Positions 42,776-52,120 of a stretch of 59,775 nt of DNA are shown one piece after another (within the stretch, counting starts at the first letter, position 1; the number at the start of each line of letters is the position of its first letter). The DNA is from Jejubacter sp036620675. GTDB lineage: Bacteria; Pseudomonadota; Gammaproteobacteria; Enterobacterales; Enterobacteriaceae. Made by a program: the position numbers and the translations under genes. The stretch is taken from assembly GCA_036620675.1 (NCBI GenBank), contig JAZHEE010000026.1. One strand, 5' to 3'. The notes beneath the pieces are model-generated. The model was given only the letters and a program-made list of their open reading frames with translations. It did not search any database and was not told the origin of the DNA.

Positions 42776-43714
42776 ATGATAAATGCAAACCGTCCGATAC
42801 TTAACCTCGATCTCGATCTGCTGCGAACCTTCGTTGCGGTCGCCGATCTGAATACCTTTGCTGCCGCTGCGGCTGCCGTTTGTCGTACCCAATCCGCTGT
42901 CAGCCAGCAGATGCAACGGCTTGAGCAATTGGTGGGTAAAGAACTGTTCGCTCGCCATGGACGCAACAAGCTGTTGACGGAACATGGTATCCAGCTCCTG
43001 GGGTATGCCAGAAAAATCCTACGCTTTAATGACGAAGCGTGCAGTTCATTAATGTTTAACGATCTCCAGGGCGTTCTGACGATCGGCGCTTCTGATGAGT
43101 CCGCAGATACCATTCTGCCGTTTTTACTCAACCGGATTAGTTCATCCTGGCCACGGCTGGCGATTGATGTGCGGGTGAAGCGCAATCCCTGCATTCCAGA
43201 GATTCTGAGCCAGCAGGAGGTGGATCTGGCGGTTACGACTTCACGCCTGGAGCAAGCCGATTGCCTGACGTTACGTACTTCGCCCACGCTCTGGTATTGC
43301 GCTGCCGATTATATATTCCAGAAAGGGGAGGCGGTGCCGCTGGTGCTGCTGGATGAACCCAGCCCATATCGGGATATGATGGTCGGACACCTGAACGAAG
43401 CGGGGATTCCCTGGCGTATCTCTTACGTGGCCTCTACGCTGCCGGCGGTTAAAGCGGCGGTTAAGGCGGGTCTGGGAATTACTGCTCGTCCTGTAGAGAT
43501 GATGAGCCAGGAGCTGCGCGTGTTGGGGCATTCCGATGGACTGCCGCAACTGCCGGAAACCCGCTATCAGTTGTGTCGTCACCATGGTGCGTCCAACGAG
43601 CTGGCGGAAGCTGTTTTCCGCGCGTTGGGTGATGAGCACAACTCCTGGCATTACTATCAAAACGGTGGAGAAAGCGGTGAAATGCCGTCACGTGGCAATA
43701 GCGGCGACGACTGA
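42776..43714 (+). CDS. lrhA: LysR-type regulator LrhA
   Basis: The product is 312 aa, equal in length to E. coli LrhA, which represses flagellar (flhDC), fimbrial and RpoS-related genes and regulates itself. The N-terminal winged helix (LNTFAAAAAAVCRTQSAVSQQMQRLEQLVGKELF, residues 25-60) is essentially that of E. coli. The effector domain diverges more, and the last 35 residues are different and Gly/Asn-rich. The ribosome site is weak. It is upstream of nuo in the same direction. Confidence 0.95.
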   Translation: MINANRPILNLDLDLLRTFVAVADLNTFAAAAAAVCRTQSAVSQQMQRLEQLVGKELFARHGRNKLLTEHGIQLLGYARKILRFNDEACSSLMFNDLQGVLTIGASDESADTILPFLLNRISSSWPRLAIDVRVKRNPCIPEILSQQEVDLAVTTSRLEQADCLTLRTSPTLWYCAADYIFQKGEAVPLVLLDEPSPYRDMMVGHLNEAGIPWRISYVASTLPAVKAAVKAGLGITARPVEMMSQELRVLGHSDGLPQLPETRYQLCRHHGASNELAEAVFRALGDEHNSWHYYQNGGESGEMPSRGNSGDD

Positions 43715-44341
43715 CAATTACACGCATCACTTTGACTACCGTAATGATAAAAAACAGGCCGCTAAACGGTTTTTTAATCCGGGCGGCTCATTTTTTAACC
43801 TGTCCACGCTGGCAAGCCTGCTGGCGATGAAAAAGCGCGCTATTTTTATACAGGCGTACCTGATTTTTTGATCTCTCTCTATGATCCCTGATTTATACAC
43901 CGCATTTCTTGTTAAAAAAACACCGTCATTGTTGCTGCTTTTTTATGTGAATTAACAAAACCGTGTCCTGGATCAAGAAATTACTCCCTTCAGGGGGGAG
44001 GAAACTAAGTCAATTCCTGCCAGAATAGTAGGGTAGTACCCTTTTCACACAGTAACGGACTCGATTCAACAGTAGCATTTTTTGGCGGTATCCCGCGTTC
44101 ATATGGTCAATATGGCATAAAATGTTAATGAGAATGGTGTTATGTGAATTAATGTGTGGATACTTTTGTTAAAGTTGACAAAAGGTTATAGAAAGGAGTA
44201 AAAAACCCTAATAATTAGCTGCCTTACAGTTTGCTTTGTGGCAGGAATTGTGTGGTTTTTGTTCCTTCCCGTAAATCAATGTGGTGTTCATCTGCTGCAC
44301 ACGCACAGTCAGAGATTCTGTCACCACTTTTTGAGAAAGCT
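43715..44341. promoter_or_regulatory. nuo operon promoter region
   Basis: This 627-bp interval has no gene. It is AT-rich throughout, with TTGACA at 44175-44180 as a possible -35 element about 165 bp before nuoA. In E. coli the same interval holds several nuo promoters controlled by oxygen, nitrate and growth phase (ArcA, NarL, Fis, IHF). I could not assign individual sites. Confidence 0.45.
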
Positions 44342-44788
44342 TTGAGTATGTCAACATCCATTGAAGTCATCGCTCACCACTGGGCGTTTGCCATCTTTTT
44401 CATTGTTGCCATTGGTCTGTGTTGTCTGATGCTGGCCGGGGCCTGGTTCCTGGGCGGTCGTGCTCGAGCAAGGCACAAGAACACACCCTTTGAATCAGGT
44501 ATCGATCCGGTCGGATCGGCGCGCTTACGCCTTTCCGCTAAGTTCTATCTGGTCGCCATGTTCTTCGTCATCTTCGACGTCGAAGCACTCTATCTTTATG
44601 CATGGTCAACCTCTATCCGCGAAAGCGGGTGGGTAGGATTTATCGAAGCCGCAATTTTCATTTTAGTGCTACTGGCAGGTCTGGTTTATCTGGTGCGTAT
44701 AGGCGCGCTGGACTGGACGCCCGCGCGCTCACGCCGCGAGCTTGTCAATCCGGAACGGGCCGACAGCCGCACTCATCACCAACGCTAA
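44342..44788 (+). CDS. nuoA: NADH-quinone oxidoreductase subunit A
   Basis: The product is 148 aa (147 in E. coli), a membrane-arm subunit of complex I with three helices. FESGIDPVGSARLRLSAKFYLVAMFFVIFDVEAL-type family sequence covers the middle, including the loop near the quinone site. A TTG start at 44342 (MSMSTS, as in E. coli) lies 6 bases after a GAG site and is preferred. An ATG at 44348 is the alternative. It is the first gene of the 13-gene nuo operon. Confidence 0.93.
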   Translation: MSMSTSIEVIAHHWAFAIFFIVAIGLCCLMLAGAWFLGGRARARHKNTPFESGIDPVGSARLRLSAKFYLVAMFFVIFDVEALYLYAWSTSIRESGWVGFIEAAIFILVLLAGLVYLVRIGALDWTPARSRRELVNPERADSRTHHQR

Positions 44789-44803
44789 CCGCGAGGCAAT
44801 CAG

Positions 44804-45478
44804 ATGGACTATACGCTCACTCGCATAGATCCTAACGGCGAGAATGACCGTTACCCCCTGCAAAAGCAGGAGACCGTAGCCGATCCTCTCGAGCAGCACG
44901 TACACCGCAGCGTGTATATGGGCAAGCTCGAACATGCACTGCACGATATGGTGAACTGGGGACGTAAAAATTCCCTGTGGCCTTATAACTTTGGTCTTTC
45001 CTGCTGTTACGTTGAAATGGTGACCTCCTTTACGGCGGTGCATGACGTCGCGCGCTTTGGCGCCGAGGTTCTGCGCGCCTCTCCGCGTCAGGCGGACTTT
45101 ATGGTGGTCGCCGGTACCTGCTTTACCAAGATGGCACCGGTTATTCAGCGTCTTTACGATCAGATGCTGGAGCCCAAGTGGGTTATCTCCATGGGGGCCT
45201 GCGCTAACTCCGGCGGTATGTATGATATTTATTCCGTGGTGCAGGGGGTGGATAAATTCCTGCCGGTGGATGTGTATATTCCCGGTTGCCCGCCACGCCC
45301 TGAAGCTTACATGCAGGCGCTGATGCTGCTGCAGGAATCCATCGGCAAAGAGCGTCGTCCGCTCTCCTGGGTCGTGGGCGACCAGGGAGTTTATCGCGCC
45401 AATATGCAGTCTGAGCGCGAACGTAAGCGCGGCGAACGCATTGCCGTGACCAACCTGCGTACACCAGACGAAATTTAA
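44804..45478 (+). CDS. nuoB: NADH-quinone oxidoreductase subunit B
   Basis: The product is 224 aa (220 in E. coli). It holds iron-sulfur cluster N2, the last electron carrier before ubiquinone. The ligands are the neighbouring Cys67-Cys68 (GLSCCYVEM), Cys133 (GACANSGGMYD) and Cys162 (PGCPPRPEA). It starts 15 bp after nuoA. Confidence 0.98.
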   Translation: MDYTLTRIDPNGENDRYPLQKQETVADPLEQHVHRSVYMGKLEHALHDMVNWGRKNSLWPYNFGLSCCYVEMVTSFTAVHDVARFGAEVLRASPRQADFMVVAGTCFTKMAPVIQRLYDQMLEPKWVISMGACANSGGMYDIYSVVQGVDKFLPVDVYIPGCPPRPEAYMQALMLLQESIGKERRPLSWVVGDQGVYRANMQSERERKRGERIAVTNLRTPDEI

Positions 45479-45567
45479 CCGACGTCTGCGGTCGTGAAAC
45501 CTCCCCTCGCATATTAAAACCCATAAGCGCGAGGTCGCGACCGGCAGTCAGCATTGAACCGTTGGCA

Positions 45568-47379
45568 ATGGTGAACAATATGACCGATTTAACCGCGCAA
45601 GACGTGACACAGCCAGGCTGGCAAACCCGGGATCATTTGGACGATCCAGTCATTGGCGAACTGCGCAACCGTTTTGGGCCGGATGCCTTTACTGTCCAGG
45701 CGACCCGCACCGGGGTTCCCGTTGTCTGGGTCAGAAGAGAACAGCTGCTGGAAGTGGGGGAATTTTTAAGGAAGCTTCCTGAGCCTTATGTCATGCTCTT
45801 CGACCTGCATGGCATGGACGAACGACTCCGCACCCACCGCGAAGGCTTGCCCGACGCGGATTTTTCCGTTTTCTACCACCTGATTTCCATCGATCGCAAC
45901 CGCGATATCATGTTGAAAGTGGCGCTGGCGGAAAACGATTTGAATGTGCCGACTTTCACCAAAATTTTCCCGAATGCTAACTGGTATGAGCGTGAAACCT
46001 GGGAGATGTTTGGCATTACCTTTACCGGCCATCCGCACCTGACTCGCATCATGATGCCGCCCACCTGGGAAGGGCATCCGCTGCGTAAAGATTATCCGGC
46101 GCGCGCCACCGAATTTGACCCCTTCACTCTGACCAAACAGAAAGAAGATCTGGAGATGGAGGCGCTGACCTTCAAGCCGGAAGAGTGGGGCATGAAGCGC
46201 AGCAGCGAAAATGAGGACTTTATGTTCCTCAACCTGGGGCCGAACCACCCGTCGGCCCACGGCGCGTTCCGTATTATTCTGCAGCTGGATGGCGAAGAGA
46301 TCGTCGATTGCGTGCCGGATATCGGTTATCACCATCGCGGCGCTGAAAAAATGGGGGAACGCCAGTCCTGGCACAGCTACATCCCCTATACCGACCGTAT
46401 CGAGTATCTGGGCGGTTGCGTTAACGAAATGCCTTACGTTCTGGCGGTTGAAAAGCTGGCGGGCATCACCGTGCCGGATCGCGTTAACGTGATCCGCGTG
46501 ATGCTTTCCGAGCTGTTCCGCATCAACAGCCATTTGCTCTATATCTCTACCTTTATCCAGGATGTCGGCGCAATGACGCCGGTCTTCTTCGCCTTTACCG
46601 ATCGTCAGAAGATTTACGATCTGGTGGAAGCGATTACCGGTTTCCGTATGCACCCGGCCTGGTTCCGCATTGGCGGCGTGGCGCACGATCTGCCGCGCGG
46701 CTGGGAACGCCTGCTGCGCGAGTTCCTTGACTGGATGCCGAAGCGGCTGGCCGAATATGAAAAAGCGGCCATACGTAACACCATTCTGAAAGGTCGTTCT
46801 CAGGGCGTTGCCGCCTATGGCGCTAAAGAGGCGCTGGAGTGGGGGACTACCGGCGCGGGTCTGCGCGCTACGGGCATCGACTTCGACGTGCGTAAGGCGC
46901 GTCCTTATTCTGGTTATGAAAACTTCGACTTTGAAGTGCCGGTGGGCGGTGGTGTCAGCGACTGCTACACGCGTCTTATCCTGAAAGTTGAAGAACTGCG
47001 CCAGAGTTTGCGCATTCTGGAGCAGTGCCTGAACAATATGCCGGAAGGGCCGTTTAAGGCCGACCATCCGCTGACCACGCCGCCGCCGAAAGAGCGCACG
47101 CTGCAGCATATCGAAACCCTGATCACCCACTTCCTGCAGGTTTCCTGGGGGCCAGTCATGCCGGCCAACGAATCCTTCCAGATGGTGGAGGCGACCAAGG
47201 GGATTAACAGCTACTACCTGACCAGCGACGGCAGCACCATGAGCTACCGTACTCGCGTGCGTACTCCGAGTTTTGCGCACCTGCAGCAGATCCCGGCGGT
47301 GATCCGCGGCAGCCTGGTATCAGACCTGATTGTCTATCTGGGTAGTATCGATTTTGTCATGTCAGATGTGGATCGCTAA
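45568..47379 (+). CDS. nuoC: NADH-quinone oxidoreductase fused subunit C/D
   Basis: The product is 603 aa (600 in E. coli NuoCD). The N-terminal 190 residues are the 30-kDa NuoC domain (ERETWEMFGITFTGHP, HPLRKDYP). The C-terminal 400 are the 49-kDa NuoD domain that forms the quinone cavity with NuoB (LNLGPNHPSAHGAFR, DIGYHHRGAEKMGERQ). The fusion is normal in Enterobacteriaceae. The start is ATG 45568 (MVNNMTD). A TTG at 45562 and an ATG at 45580 are alternatives. Confidence 0.97.
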   Translation: MVNNMTDLTAQDVTQPGWQTRDHLDDPVIGELRNRFGPDAFTVQATRTGVPVVWVRREQLLEVGEFLRKLPEPYVMLFDLHGMDERLRTHREGLPDADFSVFYHLISIDRNRDIMLKVALAENDLNVPTFTKIFPNANWYERETWEMFGITFTGHPHLTRIMMPPTWEGHPLRKDYPARATEFDPFTLTKQKEDLEMEALTFKPEEWGMKRSSENEDFMFLNLGPNHPSAHGAFRIILQLDGEEIVDCVPDIGYHHRGAEKMGERQSWHSYIPYTDRIEYLGGCVNEMPYVLAVEKLAGITVPDRVNVIRVMLSELFRINSHLLYISTFIQDVGAMTPVFFAFTDRQKIYDLVEAITGFRMHPAWFRIGGVAHDLPRGWERLLREFLDWMPKRLAEYEKAAIRNTILKGRSQGVAAYGAKEALEWGTTGAGLRATGIDFDVRKARPYSGYENFDFEVPVGGGVSDCYTRLILKVEELRQSLRILEQCLNNMPEGPFKADHPLTTPPPKERTLQHIETLITHFLQVSWGPVMPANESFQMVEATKGINSYYLTSDGSTMSYRTRVRTPSFAHLQQIPAVIRGSLVSDLIVYLGSIDFVMSDVDR

Positions 47380-47381
47380 TT

Positions 47382-47882
47382 ATGCACGAGAATCAACAAC
47401 CAGAAACCGAGGCTTTTGAGCTGAGTGCGGCCGAGCGTGAGGCGATCGAGCACGAAAAACATCACTATGAGGATCCTCGTGCGGCCTCCATTGAAGCCTT
47501 GAAGATTGTCCAGAAACAGCGGGGCTGGGTGCCGGACGGCGCCATTGATGCCATCGCTCAGGTGCTGGGAATTCCGGCCAGCGACGTGGAAGGGGTGGCG
47601 ACGTTTTACAGCCAGATCTTCCGCCAGCCGGTGGGCCGCCACGTGATCCGCTATTGTGATAGCGTGGTATGCCATATCACCGGCTACCAGGGCATTCAGT
47701 CGGCGATTGAAAAGCACCTGCAGATCAAACCGGGTCAGACCACCTTCGACGGCCGTTTTACCCTGCTGCCCACCTGCTGCCTGGGCAACTGCGATAAGGG
47801 GCCGACCATGATGATTGATGAAGACACTCACAGTCATCTGACGCCGGAAGGGATCCCTGAACTACTGGAGCAGTATAAATGA
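47382..47882 (+). CDS. nuoE: NADH-quinone oxidoreductase subunit E
   Basis: The product is 166 aa, equal to E. coli. It is a thioredoxin-fold subunit of the NADH dehydrogenase module with [2Fe-2S] cluster N1a bound by Cys92, Cys97, Cys133 and Cys137. It starts 2 bp after nuoCD and overlaps nuoF by 4 bp. Confidence 0.98.
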   Translation: MHENQQPETEAFELSAAEREAIEHEKHHYEDPRAASIEALKIVQKQRGWVPDGAIDAIAQVLGIPASDVEGVATFYSQIFRQPVGRHVIRYCDSVVCHITGYQGIQSAIEKHLQIKPGQTTFDGRFTLLPTCCLGNCDKGPTMMIDEDTHSHLTPEGIPELLEQYK

Positions 47883-49222
47883 AGAAGATTATTCTGACTC
47901 CCGAAACCCATCCGCTCACCTGGCGCATGCGCGATGACCAACAGCCGGTGTGGCTGGACGAGTACCGCAGTAAAAACGGTTATGAAGGCGCCAGAAAGGC
48001 GCTTGGCGGTATGGCGCCGGATGAGATTGTCGCTCAGGTGAAAGATGCTGGCCTGAAAGGGCGCGGCGGCGCGGGCTTCTCCACCGGTCTGAAGTGGAGC
48101 CTGATGCCGAAAGACGAGTCCATGAACATCCGCTACCTGCTGTGTAACGCCGATGAAATGGAGCCGGGTACCTATAAAGACCGTCTGTTGATGGAACAGC
48201 AGCCGCACCTGCTGGTGGAAGGCATGCTGATCGCCGCCTTCGCCCTGAAAGCGTATCGCGGCTATATCTTCCTGCGCGGCGAATATGTTGAAGCGGCGGC
48301 GAACCTGCGTCGCGCCATCGCGGAAGCGACCGAAGCGGGATTGCTGGGGAAAAATGTCCTCGGATCCGGCTTTGACTTCGAGCTGTTTGTGCATACCGGC
48401 GCTGGCCGCTATATCTGTGGCGAAGAGACGGCGCTGATTAACTCGCTGGAAGGACGCCGCGCCAACCCGCGCTCCAAACCGCCATTCCCGGCCACTGCCG
48501 GGGTATGGGGTAAGCCGACCTGCGTAAACAACGTGGAGACGCTGTGCAACGTGCCGGCGATTCTGGCTAACGGCGTGGAGTGGTACAAAGGGATCTCCGC
48601 CGGTAAGAGCGAAGACTGCGGCACCAAGCTGATGGGCTTCTCCGGCCGGGTTAAAAATCCTGGCGTCTGGGAACTGCCGTTCGGCACCACCGCCCGCGAG
48701 ATTCTGGAAGACTACGCTGGAGGTATGCGCGATGGGCTGAAGCTCAAGGCCTGGCAGCCAGGCGGTGCCGGAACTGATTTCCTGACTGACGCCCACCTCG
48801 ATCTGCCCATGGAGTTCGCCAGTATCGGCAAAGCCGGCAGCCGTCTGGGCACTGCGCTGGCGATGGCCGTCGACCACGAAATCAATATGGTCTCTCTGGT
48901 GCGTAACCTGGAAGAGTTCTTCGCCCGCGAATCCTGCGGCTGGTGTACCCCCTGTCGCGACGGCCTGCCCTGGAGCGTGAAAATCCTGCGGGCGCTGGAA
49001 CGTGGGGAAGGGCAGCCGGGGGATATCGAAACCCTGGAACAGCTGTGCCGCTTCCTGGGGCCGGGGAAAACCTTCTGCGCCCACGCGCCTGGCGCGGTGG
49101 AGCCTCTGCAAAGTGCGATTAAATACTTCCGCGACGAATTTGAAGCGGGGATCAAACAGGACTTCAGCAACCTGCATGCCATTAATGGCATTCAGCCCAA
49201 CCTGTTAAAGACGCGCTGGTGA
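47879..49222 (+). CDS. nuoF: NADH-quinone oxidoreductase subunit F (NADH and FMN binding)
   Basis: The product is 447 aa (445 in E. coli). It binds NADH and FMN and holds [4Fe-4S] cluster N3, so it is the electron entry point. The GRGGAGF loop is at residues 61-67. Cys353, 356 and 359 (ESCGWCTPCRDG) and Cys400 bind N3. The stop is followed by a palindromic repeat that separates it from nuoG. Confidence 0.98.
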   Translation: MKKIILTPETHPLTWRMRDDQQPVWLDEYRSKNGYEGARKALGGMAPDEIVAQVKDAGLKGRGGAGFSTGLKWSLMPKDESMNIRYLLCNADEMEPGTYKDRLLMEQQPHLLVEGMLIAAFALKAYRGYIFLRGEYVEAAANLRRAIAEATEAGLLGKNVLGSGFDFELFVHTGAGRYICGEETALINSLEGRRANPRSKPPFPATAGVWGKPTCVNNVETLCNVPAILANGVEWYKGISAGKSEDCGTKLMGFSGRVKNPGVWELPFGTTAREILEDYAGGMRDGLKLKAWQPGGAGTDFLTDAHLDLPMEFASIGKAGSRLGTALAMAVDHEINMVSLVRNLEEFFARESCGWCTPCRDGLPWSVKILRALERGEGQPGDIETLEQLCRFLGPGKTFCAHAPGAVEPLQSAIKYFRDEFEAGIKQDFSNLHAINGIQPNLLKTRW

Positions 49223-49226
49223 TTAA

Positions 49227-49335
49227 CCCCCTCACCCCAGCCCTCTCCCCACAGAGGAGAGGGAGATGAAGCGGATTCCCGGCCTTCGGGCTCGGGTTCC
49301 CCCTCTCCCTCACGGAGAGGACAGGGTGAGGGTGG
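49227..49335. repeat. Palindromic repeat element in the nuoF-nuoG gap
   Basis: The 171-bp gap before nuoG is mostly taken up by a nested inverted repeat. The outer arms are CCCCTCACCC (from 49228) and GGGTGAGGG (to 49332). Inside are CCCTCTCCCC/GAGGAGAGGG (49241-49263), a central CCCGGCCTTCGGGCTCGGG hairpin (49278-49296) and CCCTCTCCCT/GGAGAGG (49301-49320). This is the form of a dispersed extragenic palindrome. Strong RNA structure here may set the ratio of downstream to upstream nuo mRNA. Confidence 0.75.
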
Positions 49336-49393
49336 TTTTACGAATTTTGATTAACGCCCGGTATTCGCCGGGCCAACTGGAAGCATGCTGACT

Positions 49394-52120
49394 ATGGCTA
49401 CGATTCATGTAGACGGCAAAGAATATGAGGTAGACGGAGCGGATAACCTGCTACAGGCTTGTCTCTCCCTCGGCCTTGATATTCCTTACTTTTGCTGGCA
49501 TCCGGCGCTGGGAAGCGTGGGTGCCTGCCGCCAGTGTGCGGTGAAGCAGTATCAGAATGCGGAAGATACCCGCGGCCGCCTGGTGATGTCCTGTATGACC
49601 CCGGCCGCTGACGGCACCTTTATCTCTATTGATGATGAAGAGGCGAAACAGTTCCGCGAAAGCGTGGTGGAGTGGCTGATGACCAACCACCCCCACGACT
49701 GTCCGGTGTGCGAAGAGGGAGGCAACTGCCACCTTCAGGATATGACGGTAATGACCGGCCACAGTTTCCGCCGTTACCGCTTTACCAAGCGCACCCACCG
49801 CAATCAGGAACTCGGCCCCTTTATCTCTCACGAGATGAACCGCTGTATTGCCTGCTATCGCTGCGTGCGCTACTACAAAGATTACGCGGATGGCACCGAT
49901 CTGGGGGTCTATGGCGCTCACGACAACGTCTATTTCGGTCGCCCGGAGGATGGTACGCTCGAGAGCGAGTTTTCCGGAAACCTGGTGGAAGTTTGCCCCA
50001 CCGGGGTCTTTACCGATAAGACCCACTCCGAGCGCTACAACCGTAAGTGGGATATGCAGTTCGCCCCGAGTATCTGCCAGCAGTGCAGCATCGGCTGTAA
50101 CACCAGCCCCGGCGAGCGCTATGGCGAGCTTCGCCGCATTGAAAACCGCTATAACGGTAGCGTTAACCACTACTTCCTGTGCGACCGCGGCCGTTTCGGC
50201 TACGGCTACGTGAACCTGAAAGACAGGCCGCGCCAGCCGGTTCAGCGTCGCGGCGATGACCTGATTACTCTTAACGCCGAACAGGCGATGCAGGGCGCGG
50301 CGGATATTCTGCGTCAGTCGAAGAAGGTTATCGGTATCGGTTCACCGCGCGCCAGCATTGAAAGTAACTTCGCGCTGCGTGAGCTGGTGGGAGCCGATAA
50401 TTTCTACACCGGTATCGCCGATGGCGAGCAGGCGCGGATTCAACTGATGCTGAAAGTGCTGCGCGAAAGTGGCGTTCACACGCCGTCGCTGCGTGATATC
50501 GAATCCTACGATGCGGTGCTGATCCTCGGCGAGGATATCACTCAGACCGGCGCCCGGGTGGCGCTGTCGGTGCGTCAGGCGATTAAGGGCAAGGCGCGCG
50601 AAATGGCCGCCGCCCAGAAGGTGGCCGACTGGCAGATAGCCGCCATCATGAATATCGGCCAGCACGCCAAACATCCGCTGTTTATCACTAATGTGGACGC
50701 CACCCGCCTGGACGATATGGCGGCCTGGACCTATAAGGCGCCGGTGGAAGATCAGGCGCGTCTTGGCTTTGCTATCGCTCACGGGCTGGACGCCAGCGCT
50801 CCGGCGGTCGACGGGCTGGATCCGGAACTGGGTCGTAAGGTGGACGTTATCGTGCAGGCGCTGGCCGGCGCGAAAAAACCGCTGATTATCTCCGGCACTA
50901 ACGCCGGTAGCGAAGCGGTGCTGCAGGCGGCGGCCAACGTGGCCAAAGCGCTGAAAGGGCGCGGCGCCGATGTCGGCATCACCATGGTTGCCCGCGCGGT
51001 CAACAGCGTGGGGCTGGGTATGATCGGCGGTGGCTCTCTGGATCAGGCCCTTGGCGAGCTGGAAAGCGGCAGCGCCGATGCGGTCATTGTGCTGGAAAAC
51101 GATCTGCACCGCCACGCCTCGAAGGCGCGGGTCGATGCGGCCCTGAGCAAGGCGCCGCTGGTGCTGGTTATCGATCATCAGCGTACCGCGATTATGGAGC
51201 ATGCCCATCTGGTGCTTTCCGCCGCCAGCTTCGCAGAAAGCGATGGTACGGTAATCAACAATGAAGGACGTGCCCAGCGCTTCTTCCAGGTTTACGACCC
51301 GACCTATTACGACAGCAGTGCGATTATGCTGGAAAGCTGGCGCTGGCTGCATTCGCTGCACAGCACGGTGGAAAACCGCGAGGTGGACTGGACTCAGCTC
51401 GATCACGTGATTGACGCCTGTATTAAGCAACTGCCCCAGTTTGCGGGTATGAAAGACGCCGCCCCCGACGCCGCTTTCCGCATTCGCGGTCAGAAGCTGG
51501 CGCGCGAGCCGCACCGCTACAGCGGTCGTACCGCCATGCGCGCCAATATCAGCGTGCATGAGCCGCGCCAGCCGCAGGATCGGGACTCGATGTTCGCCTT
51601 CTCGATGGAAGGGAACAACCAGCCGGAAGCGCCGCGCTCTCAGGTGCCTTTCGCCTGGGCGCCGGGATGGAACTCGCCGCAGGCCTGGAACAAATTCCAG
51701 GATGAGGTGGGCGGTCATCTGCGTCATGGCGATCCTGGCGTTCGTCTGATCGAAACGGCCGACGGGCAGCTTGACTACTTCGGCGACGTTCCTGCGGGTT
51801 TTGCACCGCAGGAGGGAAGCTGGCGGGTCGCCCCTTATTATCACCTGTTTGGCAGCGATGAAATGTCGGCCCGTTCGCCGGTATTCCAGAGTCGTATGCC
51901 GCAGGCCACCGTACGTCTTAACCCGGCCGATGCCGCAAAGCTCGGCGTTAACGAAGGCGCCATGCTGACCTTTAGCTGGGAAGGGCAGGCGATCACGCTA
52001 CCGCTCGCGCTCTCCGATGGGCTGGCACCGGGGCAGGTAGGGCTGCCGATGGGTATGCCCGACATCGCGCCGGTTCTTGCCGGGGCACGTCTTGAAAACC
52101 TGAGGGAGGCTGCGCAATGA
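49394..52120 (+). CDS. nuoG: NADH-quinone oxidoreductase subunit G
   Basis: The product is 908 aa, equal to E. coli, from the ATG at 49394 (MATIHVDG). An in-frame ATG at 49385 is the alternative. It is the largest subunit of the hydrophilic arm and carries several iron-sulfur clusters: [2Fe-2S] N1b at Cys34, 45, 48 and 67, a His/Cys cluster in HPHDCPVCEEGGNC, the NRCIACYRCVRYY cluster, and the extra N7 cluster in SICQQCSIGC. The remainder is a molybdopterin-oxidoreductase-like fold without the cofactor. It follows the palindromic repeat. Confidence 0.97.
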   Translation: MATIHVDGKEYEVDGADNLLQACLSLGLDIPYFCWHPALGSVGACRQCAVKQYQNAEDTRGRLVMSCMTPAADGTFISIDDEEAKQFRESVVEWLMTNHPHDCPVCEEGGNCHLQDMTVMTGHSFRRYRFTKRTHRNQELGPFISHEMNRCIACYRCVRYYKDYADGTDLGVYGAHDNVYFGRPEDGTLESEFSGNLVEVCPTGVFTDKTHSERYNRKWDMQFAPSICQQCSIGCNTSPGERYGELRRIENRYNGSVNHYFLCDRGRFGYGYVNLKDRPRQPVQRRGDDLITLNAEQAMQGAADILRQSKKVIGIGSPRASIESNFALRELVGADNFYTGIADGEQARIQLMLKVLRESGVHTPSLRDIESYDAVLILGEDITQTGARVALSVRQAIKGKAREMAAAQKVADWQIAAIMNIGQHAKHPLFITNVDATRLDDMAAWTYKAPVEDQARLGFAIAHGLDASAPAVDGLDPELGRKVDVIVQALAGAKKPLIISGTNAGSEAVLQAAANVAKALKGRGADVGITMVARAVNSVGLGMIGGGSLDQALGELESGSADAVIVLENDLHRHASKARVDAALSKAPLVLVIDHQRTAIMEHAHLVLSAASFAESDGTVINNEGRAQRFFQVYDPTYYDSSAIMLESWRWLHSLHSTVENREVDWTQLDHVIDACIKQLPQFAGMKDAAPDAAFRIRGQKLAREPHRYSGRTAMRANISVHEPRQPQDRDSMFAFSMEGNNQPEAPRSQVPFAWAPGWNSPQAWNKFQDEVGGHLRHGDPGVRLIETADGQLDYFGDVPAGFAPQEGSWRVAPYYHLFGSDEMSARSPVFQSRMPQATVRLNPADAAKLGVNEGAMLTFSWEGQAITLPLALSDGLAPGQVGLPMGMPDIAPVLAGARLENLREAAQ

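Noticed and set aside
49227..49335. CRISPR-like array in the nuoF-nuoG gap
   Set aside because: The repeats are inverted, not direct, with no regular spacers and no cas genes nearby.
45766..52000. Long minus-strand frames opposite nuoCD, nuoF and nuoG (45766-47280, 47834-49177, 50342-51844)
   Set aside because: All mirror strongly conserved nuo genes codon by codon. Low-complexity, Arg/His/Gln-rich products.
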